Positions 8,901 through 20,853 of a DNA stretch of 64,000 nucleotides are shown one piece after another. The notes under the pieces are model-generated. The model was not told the DNA's origin and searched no databases. It saw only the letters and a program-made list of their open reading frames with translations. Within the stretch, counting starts at the first letter, position 1, and each line of letters starts with the position of its first letter. Position numbers and translations under genes: made by a program. The DNA lies in NCBI GenBank assembly GCA_017792365.1, contig CP051229.1, positions 1,116,001 to 1,180,000 of the forward strand, given 5' to 3'. The stretch is from Hyphomonas sp. Its GTDB lineage: Bacteria; Pseudomonadota; Alphaproteobacteria; Caulobacterales; Hyphomonadaceae.

Positions 8901-9998
8901 ATGCAGACGGCAATCGCCTGTTCGATCATGCGAGGCGGTACGTCCAAGGGGCTGTACTTTCTCGCTTCAGATCTACCCTCCGAACCGGCCGTTCGTGATC
9001 GAGCGCTGTTGGCCGCTTTGGGTTCGCCAGATCTACGACAGATTGACGGTATGGGTGGCGCACACCCCCTCACCTCCAAAGTCGCTATCGTATCCGTCTC
9101 AGATCACGCCGACGTGGACGTCGACTACCTATTCCTGCAAGTATCGGTCGATCGGCCAGATGTTTCCGACAGTCAGCCCTGCGGCAATCTTCTCGCTGGG
9201 GTTGGCCCATACGCAATCGAAAAAGGCCTTGTCGCTGCGTCGGAAGGCTTCACCGACGTCCGCATTCGCACTGCCAACAATGGTGCAGTGGCAGTGGCCC
9301 GCGTCCAGACTCCGGACAAGCGTGTAACTTATGTGGGTGACGCGCAAATCGATGGCGTACCTGGCTCGCACGCGCCGATCACGATCGACTACCTCGACAT
9401 CGCTGGCACCAATTGCGGCGCCCTTCTGCCGACTGGCAACGCGCGCGATGTTCTCGGCGGTCTTCAAGTCACTTGCATAGATAACGGCATGCCGGTGGTG
9501 CTGCTTCGCGCCGCAGACTTGGGTCTCACCGGCTATGAAACCCCGATCGATCTGGAATCCGACGGAGCGCTGCGGACAAGGCTCGAAGCCGTCCGAATTG
9601 AAGCTGGCCGCGCCATGAATCTCGGCGACGTTGCTGGCAAAACCGTGCCGAAGATGACGATTATAGCGGCGCCGCGACATGGCGGAGCTATCAGCACCCG
9701 AACATTCATTCCGCACCGCGTTCACGAAGCCATTGGCGTGCTCGGCGCCATCAGCGTCGCAACTGGCGCTCTGCTTCCTGGTTCCGTCGCCGATGGGATT
9801 GCCGATCAGGGTGACTATTCCGGTAGCGGCGCAAGGACGATGGACATCGAACATCCAAGCGGCTTCTTCACCGTCGATATGGAAATCGAGCAAGACGCCA
9901 ATGGCTTTCGTGTGAAGCGGTCTGCGCTTCTGCGCACGGCCAGGATGCTGATGGATGGTCGTATTTTCATCCCTGCAAGCGTCTGGAGCGGCGCATGA
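8901..9998 (+). CDS. ligU: 4-oxalomesaconate tautomerase (PrpF family)
   Basis: This PrpF-like protein of 365 residues has two-fold diaminopimelate-epimerase-like halves (MRGGTSKGLYF near the start and IPHRVHEAIGVLGAISVATG later). In the pathway, LigU/GalD isomerises 4-oxalomesaconate before hydration by LigJ. Lys60 (PLTSKVAIV) and Cys94 (SQPCGN) are 34 residues apart, the same spacing as the catalytic Lys66/Cys100 I recall for Sphingobium LigU. The gene abuts ligK and overlaps the next gene by four bases. Confidence 0.9.
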   Translation: MQTAIACSIMRGGTSKGLYFLASDLPSEPAVRDRALLAALGSPDLRQIDGMGGAHPLTSKVAIVSVSDHADVDVDYLFLQVSVDRPDVSDSQPCGNLLAGVGPYAIEKGLVAASEGFTDVRIRTANNGAVAVARVQTPDKRVTYVGDAQIDGVPGSHAPITIDYLDIAGTNCGALLPTGNARDVLGGLQVTCIDNGMPVVLLRAADLGLTGYETPIDLESDGALRTRLEAVRIEAGRAMNLGDVAGKTVPKMTIIAAPRHGGAISTRTFIPHRVHEAIGVLGAISVATGALLPGSVADGIADQGDYSGSGARTMDIEHPSGFFTVDMEIEQDANGFRVKRSALLRTARMLMDGRIFIPASVWSGA

Positions 9999-10879
9999 GT
10001 GAGATGTCCATCGCCCTGATCGGCATTGGCGAAGTCGGCGGCATCCTCGCTGCCGATCTGGGTGGACGCGCTTCGCTGACCGGGTTCGATAAACGGCAGT
10101 CTGAAGCCAATGCCCCAGCTGCCCGCAACGCCAAGACCTTTAGCGTGCGGTGCGGTGCAAACTCAGCTGAGGCGTCAGACGGCGCCCAGCTTATCGTCAG
10201 CGCCGTGACCGCCGCTGAGACTTTGAACGCGGCCGAGGCCGTCGCGACGACCAGGTTGCATGGAGCTTGGTATCTCGACCTCAACTCCGCCTCCCCGGGG
10301 ATGAAACAGCAGTGCGCAGAAGCAATTGGCGCAGCCGGGGGGCGCTATATCGAAGCCGCGGTTATGAGCCCCGTCCCGCCCAAACGGCTGGGCACTCCGA
10401 TCCTTCTGGGCGGACCGCACGCCAACGACTTTATCTCCGTTGCGGAGCCCCTAGGGTTTTCAGCACTCACCGTCTTCTCCACGGAGCTAGGCAAGGCCTC
10501 GGCAGCCAAGATGTGCCGGTCCGTCATGGTCAAAGGCATAGAGGCGCTTCTCACAGAGTCACTGCTGGCCGCTCGATCATACGGTGTTGAGGACACGGTG
10601 CTGCGCTCACTCGACGACCTGTTTCCAGGTCCCGACTGGACGGCGCTATCCCGCTACATGATCTCGCGCACGCTTGAACATGGCGCACGCCGCGCCGAAG
10701 AAATGCGTGAAGCGGCTCGCACCGTGACCGAAGCCGGGATTGAGCCACATATGAGCGCGGCAACAGCCGAGCGTCAGGACTGGGCTTCACAATTTCCCGC
10801 TGCGGCGCATCACGCAGAGCTGGCGGAGATGCTCGACGTCATGCGGGCTGCGATGAACATTCGTGAGGCCACACCATGA
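9995..10879 (+). CDS. NAD(P)-binding dehydrogenase with DUF1932, function unknown
   Basis: The protein has 294 residues and is related to 6-phosphogluconate/beta-hydroxyacid dehydrogenases. It has an N-terminal Rossmann motif (IALIGIGEVGGILAADL), a substrate-loop-like stretch (LDLNSASPGMKQ), a catalytic-type lysine region (GKASAAKMCRSVMVKGIEALLTESL), and a C-terminal helical DUF1932-type domain. It overlaps ligU and ligJ by four bases at each end, so it is translated with the pathway. None of the established steps from protocatechuate to pyruvate and oxaloacetate needs such an enzyme. A side-product or keto-enol reduction role is possible; I assign none. Confidence 0.85.
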   Translation: MSEMSIALIGIGEVGGILAADLGGRASLTGFDKRQSEANAPAARNAKTFSVRCGANSAEASDGAQLIVSAVTAAETLNAAEAVATTRLHGAWYLDLNSASPGMKQQCAEAIGAAGGRYIEAAVMSPVPPKRLGTPILLGGPHANDFISVAEPLGFSALTVFSTELGKASAAKMCRSVMVKGIEALLTESLLAARSYGVEDTVLRSLDDLFPGPDWTALSRYMISRTLEHGARRAEEMREAARTVTEAGIEPHMSAATAERQDWASQFPAAAHHAELAEMLDVMRAAMNIREATP

Positions 10880-11898
10880 TCATCGATTGCCACGGCCACC
10901 AAACGATCGTTCCTCAGCCGCACCTCGATTTTCGCGAGGCGCAGATGGCGTGCCTTAACGACGCTTCACTTCCGCGCCCGCGCCAGCCTGAGATTTCAGA
11001 CGACGAGATCCGCGAAGGGATTGAGTCGAACCAGCTAAAGCTGATCCGCGAACGCGGCGCCGACATGACAATCTTCTCGCCGCGTGCGTCCCGGATGGAA
11101 CCTCATATCGGCGACGCCGATACTGCGAAGGAATGGTCCATCGCCTGCAACAATCTGATTCACCGCGTCACGACCCTGTATCCGGAGACATTCATCGGGG
11201 TGTGCATGCTACCGCAAACACCGCACACGGGCTTGGACAACTCCATCGCGGAACTTGAGCGCTGCGTTAACGAGCTGGGTTTCGTCGGCTGCAATCTCAA
11301 TCCTGACCCGTCGGGAGGCCACTGGACCGCGCCACCCCTGACCGACCGCTACTGGTATCCGATCTACGAGAAGATGGTTGAGCTGGAAGTCCCGGCGATG
11401 ATCCACGTTTCCGGCTCCTGCAATCCGACTTTCCACGCAACCGGCAGCTACTACATCGCTGCCGATACCAACGCCTTCATGCAGTTCATAGAAGGCGACC
11501 TGTTCAAAGACTTCCCCGAACTCAAGTTCATAATTCCTCATGGCGGCGGCGCTGTTCCCTACCACTGGGGGCGCTATCGCGGCCTTGCCGACATGCTCAA
11601 TCGCCCGGCGCTCGATGGGCATGTGATGAAGAACGTCTACTTTGATACCTGCGTGTACCACCAGCCGGGTATCGACCTTCTGTTCGAAGTCATCGATATC
11701 GAGAATATACTCTTCGGTTCGGAGATGGTCGGGGCTGTTCGCGGGATCGACCCCCAGACGGGCCAGTATTTCGACGACACGAAGCGCTATGTTGATGCGC
11801 TGACAATCTCCGCCAGTGACAAGCAGCGCGTCTTCGAAGGCAACGCTCGTCGCGTATATCCCCGCCTGGACCGGGCGCTGAAAGCGCGCGGGCTATGA
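10876..11898 (+). CDS. ligJ: 4-oxalomesaconate hydratase
   Basis: This amidohydrolase-superfamily enzyme of 340 residues hydrates the 4-oxalomesaconate tautomer to 4-carboxy-4-hydroxy-2-oxoadipate. The N-terminus carries the metal-binding HxH (MIIDCHGHQTIV). A second His lies in PAMIHVSGSCNPTFH, then IIPHGGGAVPYHWGRYRG, and the C-terminal NILFGSEMVGAVRGIDPQTG carries the acidic ligand region seen in LigJ. It overlaps its neighbours by four bases (ATGA) on each side. Confidence 0.93.
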   Translation: MIIDCHGHQTIVPQPHLDFREAQMACLNDASLPRPRQPEISDDEIREGIESNQLKLIRERGADMTIFSPRASRMEPHIGDADTAKEWSIACNNLIHRVTTLYPETFIGVCMLPQTPHTGLDNSIAELERCVNELGFVGCNLNPDPSGGHWTAPPLTDRYWYPIYEKMVELEVPAMIHVSGSCNPTFHATGSYYIAADTNAFMQFIEGDLFKDFPELKFIIPHGGGAVPYHWGRYRGLADMLNRPALDGHVMKNVYFDTCVYHQPGIDLLFEVIDIENILFGSEMVGAVRGIDPQTGQYFDDTKRYVDALTISASDKQRVFEGNARRVYPRLDRALKARGL

Positions 11899-12802
11899 GC
11901 ATGGCACTTGCTGACAAGTCTCCCGGCTGGATCGACTGGCATCCCAATCCCTCCAAACCAACGTTTGTCCCTCCCCCGGGGGCAGTCGATGCCCATTGCC
12001 ACGTCTTCGGTCCGGCAGATCAGTTCCCCTTCGCGCCGGAACGGAAATACACGCCATGCGACGCCTCGCGCGATCAGCTCTTCGCGTTGCGCGACCACCT
12101 TGGTTTCACGCGTAACGTGATTGTGCAGGCGACATGTCACGGCGCAGACAATCGAGCGCTTGTGGATGCGCTGAATCATTCCGATGGCCATGCCCGTGGT
12201 GTCGCCACGGTGAAGCGCGACGTAACCGATGATGAGCTCCGAGCGCTACATTCCGCCGGCGTGCGGGGCGTGCGGTTCAATTTCGTGAAACGTCTCGTGG
12301 ACAACTTGCCAAAGCAACCACTGCAAGAAATCGCCGAACGGGTCGCGAGTCTGGGATGGCATATCGTGATCTACTTCGAAGCGCACGAGCTGCCCGAACA
12401 CTACGACTTCTTCACCTCGTTGCCGACCGACGTCGTGGTCGATCACATGGGCCGGCCTGATGTCACCAGGTCGCCTGACGGTCCGGAGTTCGGGCTTTTC
12501 CTACAACTGATGGAGCAGCATCCCAATTTCTGGTCGAAGGTGTCATGCCCGGAGCGGCTCTCGGAAATCGGTCCGCATGGCTATGGCGACGTTGTTCCCT
12601 TCGCGAGGACTGTCGTGGAGTCATTCCCGGATCGCGTCCTATGGGGAACCGACTGGCCGCACCCAAACATGACAACGCATGCCCCCGACGATGGCAAACT
12701 CGTCGATTTCATTCCCAAGGTCGCAGTGACCAGCGAGCTGCAGCGCAAACTCCTCGTGGAAAACCCAATGCGACTCTACTGGCCCGAGCAACTGGCGGCG
12801 CC

Positions 12803-12806
<4 letters not shown>
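11895..12806 (+). CDS. ligI: 2-pyrone-4,6-dicarboxylate lactonase
   Basis: LigI hydrolyses 2-pyrone-4,6-dicarboxylate to 4-oxalomesaconate. The 303-residue protein shows the amidohydrolase pattern of the family: VDAHCHVFGP near residue 35, GVRGVRFNFVKRLVD, VVVDHMGRPD, and RVLWGTDWPHPNMTTHAPDDG with the catalytic Asp. It is embedded between ligJ and ligA with four-base overlaps on each side. Confidence 0.93.
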
Positions 12807-15019
<2,213 letters not shown>

Positions 15020-15081
15020 AATCCGCCGCCCGGATCCAGCAAGTACCCGCCTTTCAATTACCGACACGAGGGAGTCAGAAC

Positions 15082-16650
15082 ATGCGTTCGAAGATGATGA
15101 CACGGGGTTCGCTTGTCGCACTGTCCTGTGCGCTTGCAGTCGCGGCTTGCACCAGCAATGAACCGATCGATACATCATCCGGTCAACGGACTGCGGCCAA
15201 CGCTCCGACCGCATGCGCAGATATCGTTTCGCTCTCCCTTACCAACACGACAATTGAAACGGCTGAAACCATTGAAGCCGGCGCTCTGGGACCAACTGGA
15301 CCCGCAGCAGCCGCAAGCGCCAACCTGCCCGCGTTCTGCCGCGTCACCGGATCGATCGCGCCGACTGCAGATTCCGACATCAAATTCGAACTCTGGCTTC
15401 CCACCGAAGAAAACTGGAACGGCAAGTTCATGCAGACCGGAAACGGCGGCGCCGCCGGTTCGATCATGGTCTCCTCGCTGCCTGAACGACTGGCGCGCGG
15501 GTACGCTGTGACCAATACCGACACAGGACACACGGGCGGCGGCGGCGATTTCTCCTGGGCATTCGACCACCCCGAAAAGGTCACCGATTATCAGTACCGC
15601 GCGGTTCACGAGCTGACCGTTGTCGGCAAGGCCATCACCACGGCCCGGTATGGCCGCGCACCCGATATGTCCTACTGGTATGGCTGCTCGACCGGCGGCC
15701 GGCAGGGACTGAAAGAAGTTCAGATGTATCCCGATGACTATGACGCCGTCGTCGCCGGAGCGCCGGCAAACAACTGGGCTTCACTGCAGCTGCACAGCAT
15801 ATTCTACTCCAACAATCTCGGCGAAAATGGCCTCCCCCTCAACAAGCTTCGGTTGCTCAACGAGGGCGCGGTCTCCACCTGCGATTCTGACGACGGCGTC
15901 GCTGACGGCGTGATCTCCAGGCCGAGCCTTTGTGAGTTCGACCCCGTGCAGATCCAGTGCGCCGATGGCGACGCAGGCGCGACATGCCTGACCCCAGACG
16001 AAGTGGCCGCTGCCCGCCGCCTTTATGATGGACCGCGCCTGAGCGATGGAACGCAGGTCATGCCGGGCCCCGGTTTCGGCAGCGAAACGGCCTGGGCTGC
16101 AAACGCTTCTCCTGCTTTCCAGATCGGCACGAGTTTCATGCGCAATGTGGTGCTCAAGGATCTGGACTGGGATCCCGCCGCGCTGAATCTCGACGTTCAC
16201 TACCCGATGTTCGAGGAGTGGGACCAGGGGCGCACCAAGGCGATGGTCCCGGATATCAGCGCTTTCACGGAACGTGGCGGCAAGCTGCTGATGTATCATG
16301 GCACGACGGACGGGCTGATCGCTCACGACAATACGGTGAATTACTACGAGAGTGTCGTCGACACGATGGGCGAAGGAGCAGTCGCAGACAGCGTCCGCTT
16401 CTTCTCCGTGCCGGGCATGGGCCACTGCGCAGGCGGCCCCGGTGTCAGCCAGATCGATTGGCTCAGCGAAATGGAAGAGTGGGTTGAAACGGGCGAGGCG
16501 CCCGACGTGATCATTGGCGCCAAACCGGGCGCTGGGGCTTCAGCTCCAGCGGAGTTCACACGACCTCTCTGCGCCTGGCCCAAGTACGCTCAGTACGATG
16601 GGTCGGGCGACCCGACTCAGGCGGCCAGCTTCAGCTGCGTCACCCCCTAA
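15082..16650 (+). CDS. Tannase/feruloyl-esterase-family lipoprotein or exported esterase
   Basis: The protein has 522 residues from ATG 15082, chosen because GAGGGAG precedes it and a clean signal with lipobox-like LAVAAC follows (MRSKMMTRGSLVALSCALAVAAC); the upstream in-frame start overlapping ligC adds only unstructured sequence. It shows the tannase-family pattern: AFCRVTGSI, GNGGAAGSI, GYAVTNTDTGH, the nucleophile YGCSTGGRQGL, and the His end VPGMGHCAGGPG. Adjacent Cys residues at Ser and His form the CS-D-HC disulfide motif. The family includes tannases, feruloyl esterases and MHETases. It follows the lig operon directly and probably supplies aromatic acids from esters; exact substrate unknown. 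Confidence 0.87.
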   Translation: MRSKMMTRGSLVALSCALAVAACTSNEPIDTSSGQRTAANAPTACADIVSLSLTNTTIETAETIEAGALGPTGPAAAASANLPAFCRVTGSIAPTADSDIKFELWLPTEENWNGKFMQTGNGGAAGSIMVSSLPERLARGYAVTNTDTGHTGGGGDFSWAFDHPEKVTDYQYRAVHELTVVGKAITTARYGRAPDMSYWYGCSTGGRQGLKEVQMYPDDYDAVVAGAPANNWASLQLHSIFYSNNLGENGLPLNKLRLLNEGAVSTCDSDDGVADGVISRPSLCEFDPVQIQCADGDAGATCLTPDEVAAARRLYDGPRLSDGTQVMPGPGFGSETAWAANASPAFQIGTSFMRNVVLKDLDWDPAALNLDVHYPMFEEWDQGRTKAMVPDISAFTERGGKLLMYHGTTDGLIAHDNTVNYYESVVDTMGEGAVADSVRFFSVPGMGHCAGGPGVSQIDWLSEMEEWVETGEAPDVIIGAKPGAGASAPAEFTRPLCAWPKYAQYDGSGDPTQAASFSCVTP

Positions 16651-16762
16651 CCCTTGATCATGGAGGTGCGGTTCGCAGGCGCCGCGCCTCCAACCTACCG
16701 GCCCACAGAGGCTAAAAAAGGCCGGGTCGATATCCAGCAGCAGGCTGCTCGGGGAGGAAATC

Positions 16763-18205
16763 ATGAGCGACCAACCAGCAGAAATCCTCGCACGAACAAG
16801 GATGGGTCGGCCTCAGATTGTCGTCGTCGCATTGTGCGTACTGCTTACAGCGCTCGACGGCTTCGACGTGCTGTCCATCAGTTTCGCCTCGCCCGGGATC
16901 GCGAGCGAATGGGGCATCTCCCGAGCGGCGCTCGGCATCGTTCTGTCGATGGAGCTCATCGGCATGGCCGTAGGCTCTATCATCCTTGGGCAGATCGCCG
17001 ATCGCATCGGTCGACGCCCGGTAATGATCACCTGCCTAATTGTCATGGCTTTCGGGATGTACCTCGCTTCGACCGCCTCCAACGTTCAAATTCTGTCTGC
17101 CTACAGATTGGTCACCGGGCTCGGAATCGGCGGCATGCTTGCCACTACGAATGCGATGGTTGCGGAATACTCAAACGAGAAGTGGCGCGCATTTAATGTG
17201 ACATTGATGGCGACGGGCTATCCTGTCGGCGCAATCGTCGGCGGAGCAATTGCGTCCGAACTTCTCAAGTATTTTGACTGGAGGTCGGTATTCGTCTTCG
17301 GCGCGGTCCTCACGGCGAGTTTGCTGCCGTTCATCCTCGGTCTCATCCCCGAGTCTGTCGCCAATCTCGCTTCGCGGCGAACGCCTAACGCCCTGGCGAA
17401 GATCAACGGTATTCTCGGCCGTCTCGGACACGCCGCGATCGATCGCTTGCCCGATGCAACTTCGGACAGAACTGCGCCGGGCATCGCGACGCTCTTCCGT
17501 CCTCCGCTGGTCCGCGTAACCATCGTCCTAGTTATCGCGTTCTTCGCCCACATCATGACATTTTACTACATCCTGAAGTGGATACCGAAGCTCGTCGTGG
17601 ACATGGGATACGCCAGCTCTGAAGCCGGCAATGTTCTTGTCTGGGCAAATGTCGGCGGCGCGATCGGCGGGGTCCTGGTCGGGATTCTGGCCCGAAAGTT
17701 CGACGTACGATGGCTGACGATCGGCGTTCTCTTCTTCTCATTCCTGCTGGTCAGCTGGTTTGGTCGCGGGCAGGCAGACTTGCAGGGTCTCTCCATCGCC
17801 TCAGCGATGGCTGGCTTCTTCACAAACGCCGGAGTGGTCTGCCTCTATGCGATGATGGCGGCGTCGTTCCCGGCCGATGTCCGAGCGGGCGCCACCGGTC
17901 TGGTCATCGGGATGGGACGCGGCGGCGCCGCCCTCGGTCCGATCGTAGCCGGTTATCTCTTCGAGTTGGGCCAAGACCTGCTGACCGTGTCGATTATCAT
18001 GGCAACCGGCTCCGCAATCGCCTTGATCGCCCTCTTGTTGCTAGGCAGGCCTACCCAGCGAAAACCGGAGACAAAAACCCAAGGATCTGAGGCAGCGGGA
18101 CACCCCAGAGCATCCAATCTGCTGCGTGAAGATCTCGAATCGCTCGCATGGGCCAATCCCCGTCATCGGCGTCCGCTACTTATATGTCTATGCTGCAACC
18201 AATGA
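16763..18205 (+). CDS. MFS transporter, aromatic acid:H+ symporter (AAHS) type
   Basis: This 12-helix major facilitator begins at ATG 16763 behind GGGGAGGA. Motifs fit the AAHS family (PcaK/BenK/VanK): LTALDGFDVLSISFASP in TM1, the loop 2-3 motif GQIADRIGRRPVM, and RLVTGLGIGGMLATTNAMVAEYS. Located after the lig genes and the exported esterase, it most likely imports 4-hydroxybenzoate or protocatechuate. The final 50 residues after LLLLGRPTQRKPETK are unusually long and end in RPLLICLCCNQ, so the last part may be a read-through tail at the junction with the next module. Confidence 0.87.
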   Translation: MSDQPAEILARTRMGRPQIVVVALCVLLTALDGFDVLSISFASPGIASEWGISRAALGIVLSMELIGMAVGSIILGQIADRIGRRPVMITCLIVMAFGMYLASTASNVQILSAYRLVTGLGIGGMLATTNAMVAEYSNEKWRAFNVTLMATGYPVGAIVGGAIASELLKYFDWRSVFVFGAVLTASLLPFILGLIPESVANLASRRTPNALAKINGILGRLGHAAIDRLPDATSDRTAPGIATLFRPPLVRVTIVLVIAFFAHIMTFYYILKWIPKLVVDMGYASSEAGNVLVWANVGGAIGGVLVGILARKFDVRWLTIGVLFFSFLLVSWFGRGQADLQGLSIASAMAGFFTNAGVVCLYAMMAASFPADVRAGATGLVIGMGRGGAALGPIVAGYLFELGQDLLTVSIIMATGSAIALIALLLLGRPTQRKPETKTQGSEAAGHPRASNLLREDLESLAWANPRHRRPLLICLCCNQ

Positions 18206-18593
18206 CGGGCGTTCGTTCGCGCCCTGATGCAGCAGACGCAAAACCAGATGCGATGCCGCTGGACGTGTTCCGGGCCATCTTCCCCTACTGCACCGCTTTC
18301 AGGCGACGCGTGGAGGCGGGCTAGCGCAAGAACGACGGCACCGATCGGACAGGCCTTCGAAACTGCACGATGTTCCCAACTGCGATTTTCGGTTAACGGT
18401 GAACATTCGCGGCGCTATATGTACGTATCGAATTGACGCCAGCCACTATATATAGGCCATCGCCATCCCCGGCGGGGTGAGATGTCTGGGTGCCTCGACC
18501 GCGATGGTGTCAGGCGCCCAAATGGTGAGAGGCGTTGAACCGATGGACACCGATTGAAGGCATTTGCGTAACGTTGGACCCGGTCGAACAGTC
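18206..18593. other. Module junction, no supported gene
   Basis: This stretch separates the aromatic module from the replication module. It is locally AT-richer (for example ACTATATATAGG near 18446). One short frame (18184-18324, 46 codons) overlaps the MFS end but has no homology I recognise. I see no repeat, insertion sequence or RNA gene. Confidence 0.4.
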
Positions 18594-20547
18594 ATGGCGC
18601 CTACTCCCCTCGCCGATGCGCCAGACCTGCTTCGTAGCGTGTCGATCACGGCGGCGGAGGTGCCAGACCGGCTCAGTGAACTGGCGCTGACAGGCCAGGC
18701 CCGAGATGCGCTTTGGTCTGCGCTAGAGACGATTTCAGTCTTGGGCGAGGAGAGCGCCGGCACACTGGTCAAGATGGCGCTGGGTGATCATGGATTCGGA
18801 TTGGCGGATTTCGCAGCCAGTGGAGGCGGCCACGAACGCGCGGCGCGACTTTGGCTTACGGATCAGGATCACGCCAAACAGGTCCTTCGCTGGTGGTTCG
18901 CCAACAGCCGACTTTGGCGGCGGGAAAAAATTGAGAGCTTCAGAACCGCTCCGTGTACGCCTCCAACGGCATTGGACAACGACCAACGCTTCCGGCTGCA
19001 AGGCCTCCTCGAAGCCACGCTGGCGGAGTGCCTGCAATCTGGAGAGCTGAAAGAATTTCATGTGGGGCTGCGGCCCTGCCCATGGCCGGGACAGGAGGGC
19101 GCGCAGGTCCTGCAGATCGACCTCGCGTAGCTCGGATCCAGAACGGTCGAACTCGACGAAGACGGCGAAATCAAAATCAGGAGCCTGCGGTACATCGGTT
19201 TCTGTAACCATCGTCCTCGACCAGGTTCGAGGGACGCTATTTGTGACTTCGCAAAAGAATCCCAAGGCACTGCGCTCAGCATTGGCCCAGACAGTCGCAC
19301 AGTTTTTCACCGGTCAGGCTGGCGCTCCAGATCGCCTGCCCCAGATGCCCGTCCACCCAGCCAAGCTTCGTCACCGGCTCGAAGTCGACTTAGGCGGTCA
19401 CGGGTTGCTGACCGATGTGCGGACGCTCGCGTTGGGCTTCCGCAAAGTGGGACAGCCGAACATTGAATACACCATCACCGCCAGTGGTGACGCTGACATC
19501 TACGGTTGTGATGAACTGACCGGCGGCGGCGTCTTGGCGGTTGATCGCGCAGATATCGCATTCACGTTTTGTGGCGGGGGTAAACCGCCCCGAACGAAGG
19601 TTGCGGCGCTTACGGAACCAAACAGACTTGCGTTCCCACGCTTCATGACGGCGGAACAGGCAATCGCCGAGGATGTTCTCATCAGAAACGGCCTCCTCGA
19701 TGCGGACCCCAGCAAGGGTCAAAGCGGCCCGTTCGATGTTCTCGATTCCATGACCGCACCAGAATGCGCTGCATCCATCGAGCGGGAACTTGGCGCCGGC
19801 TGGTTCAATGCGTTTCTTGACGCGGGGATTCTGGCCGGAGGACCACAGGCGACGCGATATCGCTGCGCAGGATGCAACATGAACGTGCAGTTGGACATCG
19901 ACCCGACGAGAGCGGACGCTCCAACGATGACCTGCGCCTGCGGCACGCGCGTCCTTGGCGCCGATGATCTAAGGACCGTCCGGTTTCATCCCTCGCGCTT
20001 CGCCGAATGGCTCGCCACGCAATACGGCTCGCAGAATGCATCCAGGCAACCGTGGCAGGCGGGCGCGTGGGATCTCGGTGATATTGTGGGGGCCGGCAGA
20101 CAACCAGGCGTCGCTGTGATGTTTCTCCACGGCGCATCTTCACCAGGCCGCCTGGCCGCAATGAGTCAACGCATCGCATCTTCGGCTTCGCGACCGAAGG
20201 GCCTGTTAGTCTGTCTGACAAGTCGGTATGTCGGACTTGCCCTGCCGCTTGGCTGGAAGGTCGCCACAGCCGCAGGGCTGATTGGTCTGGTCGAAGGCAG
20301 CCTCGTCGCCGACCCCGCCGCGCCACACCGGATGTTGTCAGGAAAACCGGCGAAGGCGACCAAGGCCGACCGCAAGGAAGCGGAAAAGCGGCTGCTGGCG
20401 GCATTTGAAGAAATACGCGACGAAGTCGCGAATGCGCACGCAGCCGAGACCAGGATACGCGAACTCCACCCCGATGCCTGGCCGTGGAAGGTGGGAACGA
20501 TCGCCAAAAAGCTGCGAAAGCAGTTCCCGCAAACGACCACAAGATAG
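18594..20547 (+). pseudogene. Unrecognised large protein with a zinc ribbon, broken by a stop and a frame change
   Basis: Coding character runs from ATG 18594 to 20547 but changes frame. The first part (18594-19130) ends at a TAG, yet the same frame continues plausibly beyond it (ELDEDGEIKIRSL). From about 19200 the first frame continues as VSVTIVLDQVRGTLFVTSQKNPKALRSAL to the end. The whole product would be about 650 residues. Visible features are a Trp-rich helical stretch (DHAKQVLRWWFANSRLW), a four-Cys zinc ribbon (CAGCNMNV ... MTCACGTRV) near two thirds, and a basic C-terminus (KVGTIAKKLRKQFPQ). I do not recognise the family. Its place beside an AlpA/primase module suggests element cargo, possibly defence-related, but nothing in the sequence proves that. 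Confidence 0.55.
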
Positions 20548-20652
20548 CTCGTCGGCCGGAATTCCGGTTGTTGCTGCAAGAGTCTGTCCCTTCCGTCTGG
20601 CGCAAGAGTCGGCGAGGCTCCCACGTGATCACTGACGCACCGGAGAACCCAA

Positions 20653-20853
20653 ATGGACGTTGCGCATCAGACAATCGCGAGGCCGTTGGCTGTCTCACCT
20701 GCGGAGGCAGCGCGTCTGATCGGGATCGGGCGCACCAAACTGTATGAGGCGCTCTCCAGCGGAGACTTGAGGTCCTTTCGCTTCGGACGGCGGCGGTTGA
20801 TCCGCGTGAGCGAACTCGAAGCCTGGATCAATTCGTTCGAAGATGCATCATGA
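20653..20853 (+). CDS. AlpA/excisionase-type helix-turn-helix protein
   Basis: The protein has 66 residues and is a MerR-like excisionase (HTH_17) fold: VSPAEAARLIGIGRTKLYEALSSGDLRSFRFGRRRLIRVSELEAWI. GGAGAA precedes the ATG. Such proteins act as recombination directionality factors or as activators of satellite integrase and replication genes (AlpA of P4-like elements). It overlaps the following primase by four bases (ATGA), so it is produced with the replication proteins. Confidence 0.82.
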   Translation: MDVAHQTIARPLAVSPAEAARLIGIGRTKLYEALSSGDLRSFRFGRRRLIRVSELEAWINSFEDAS

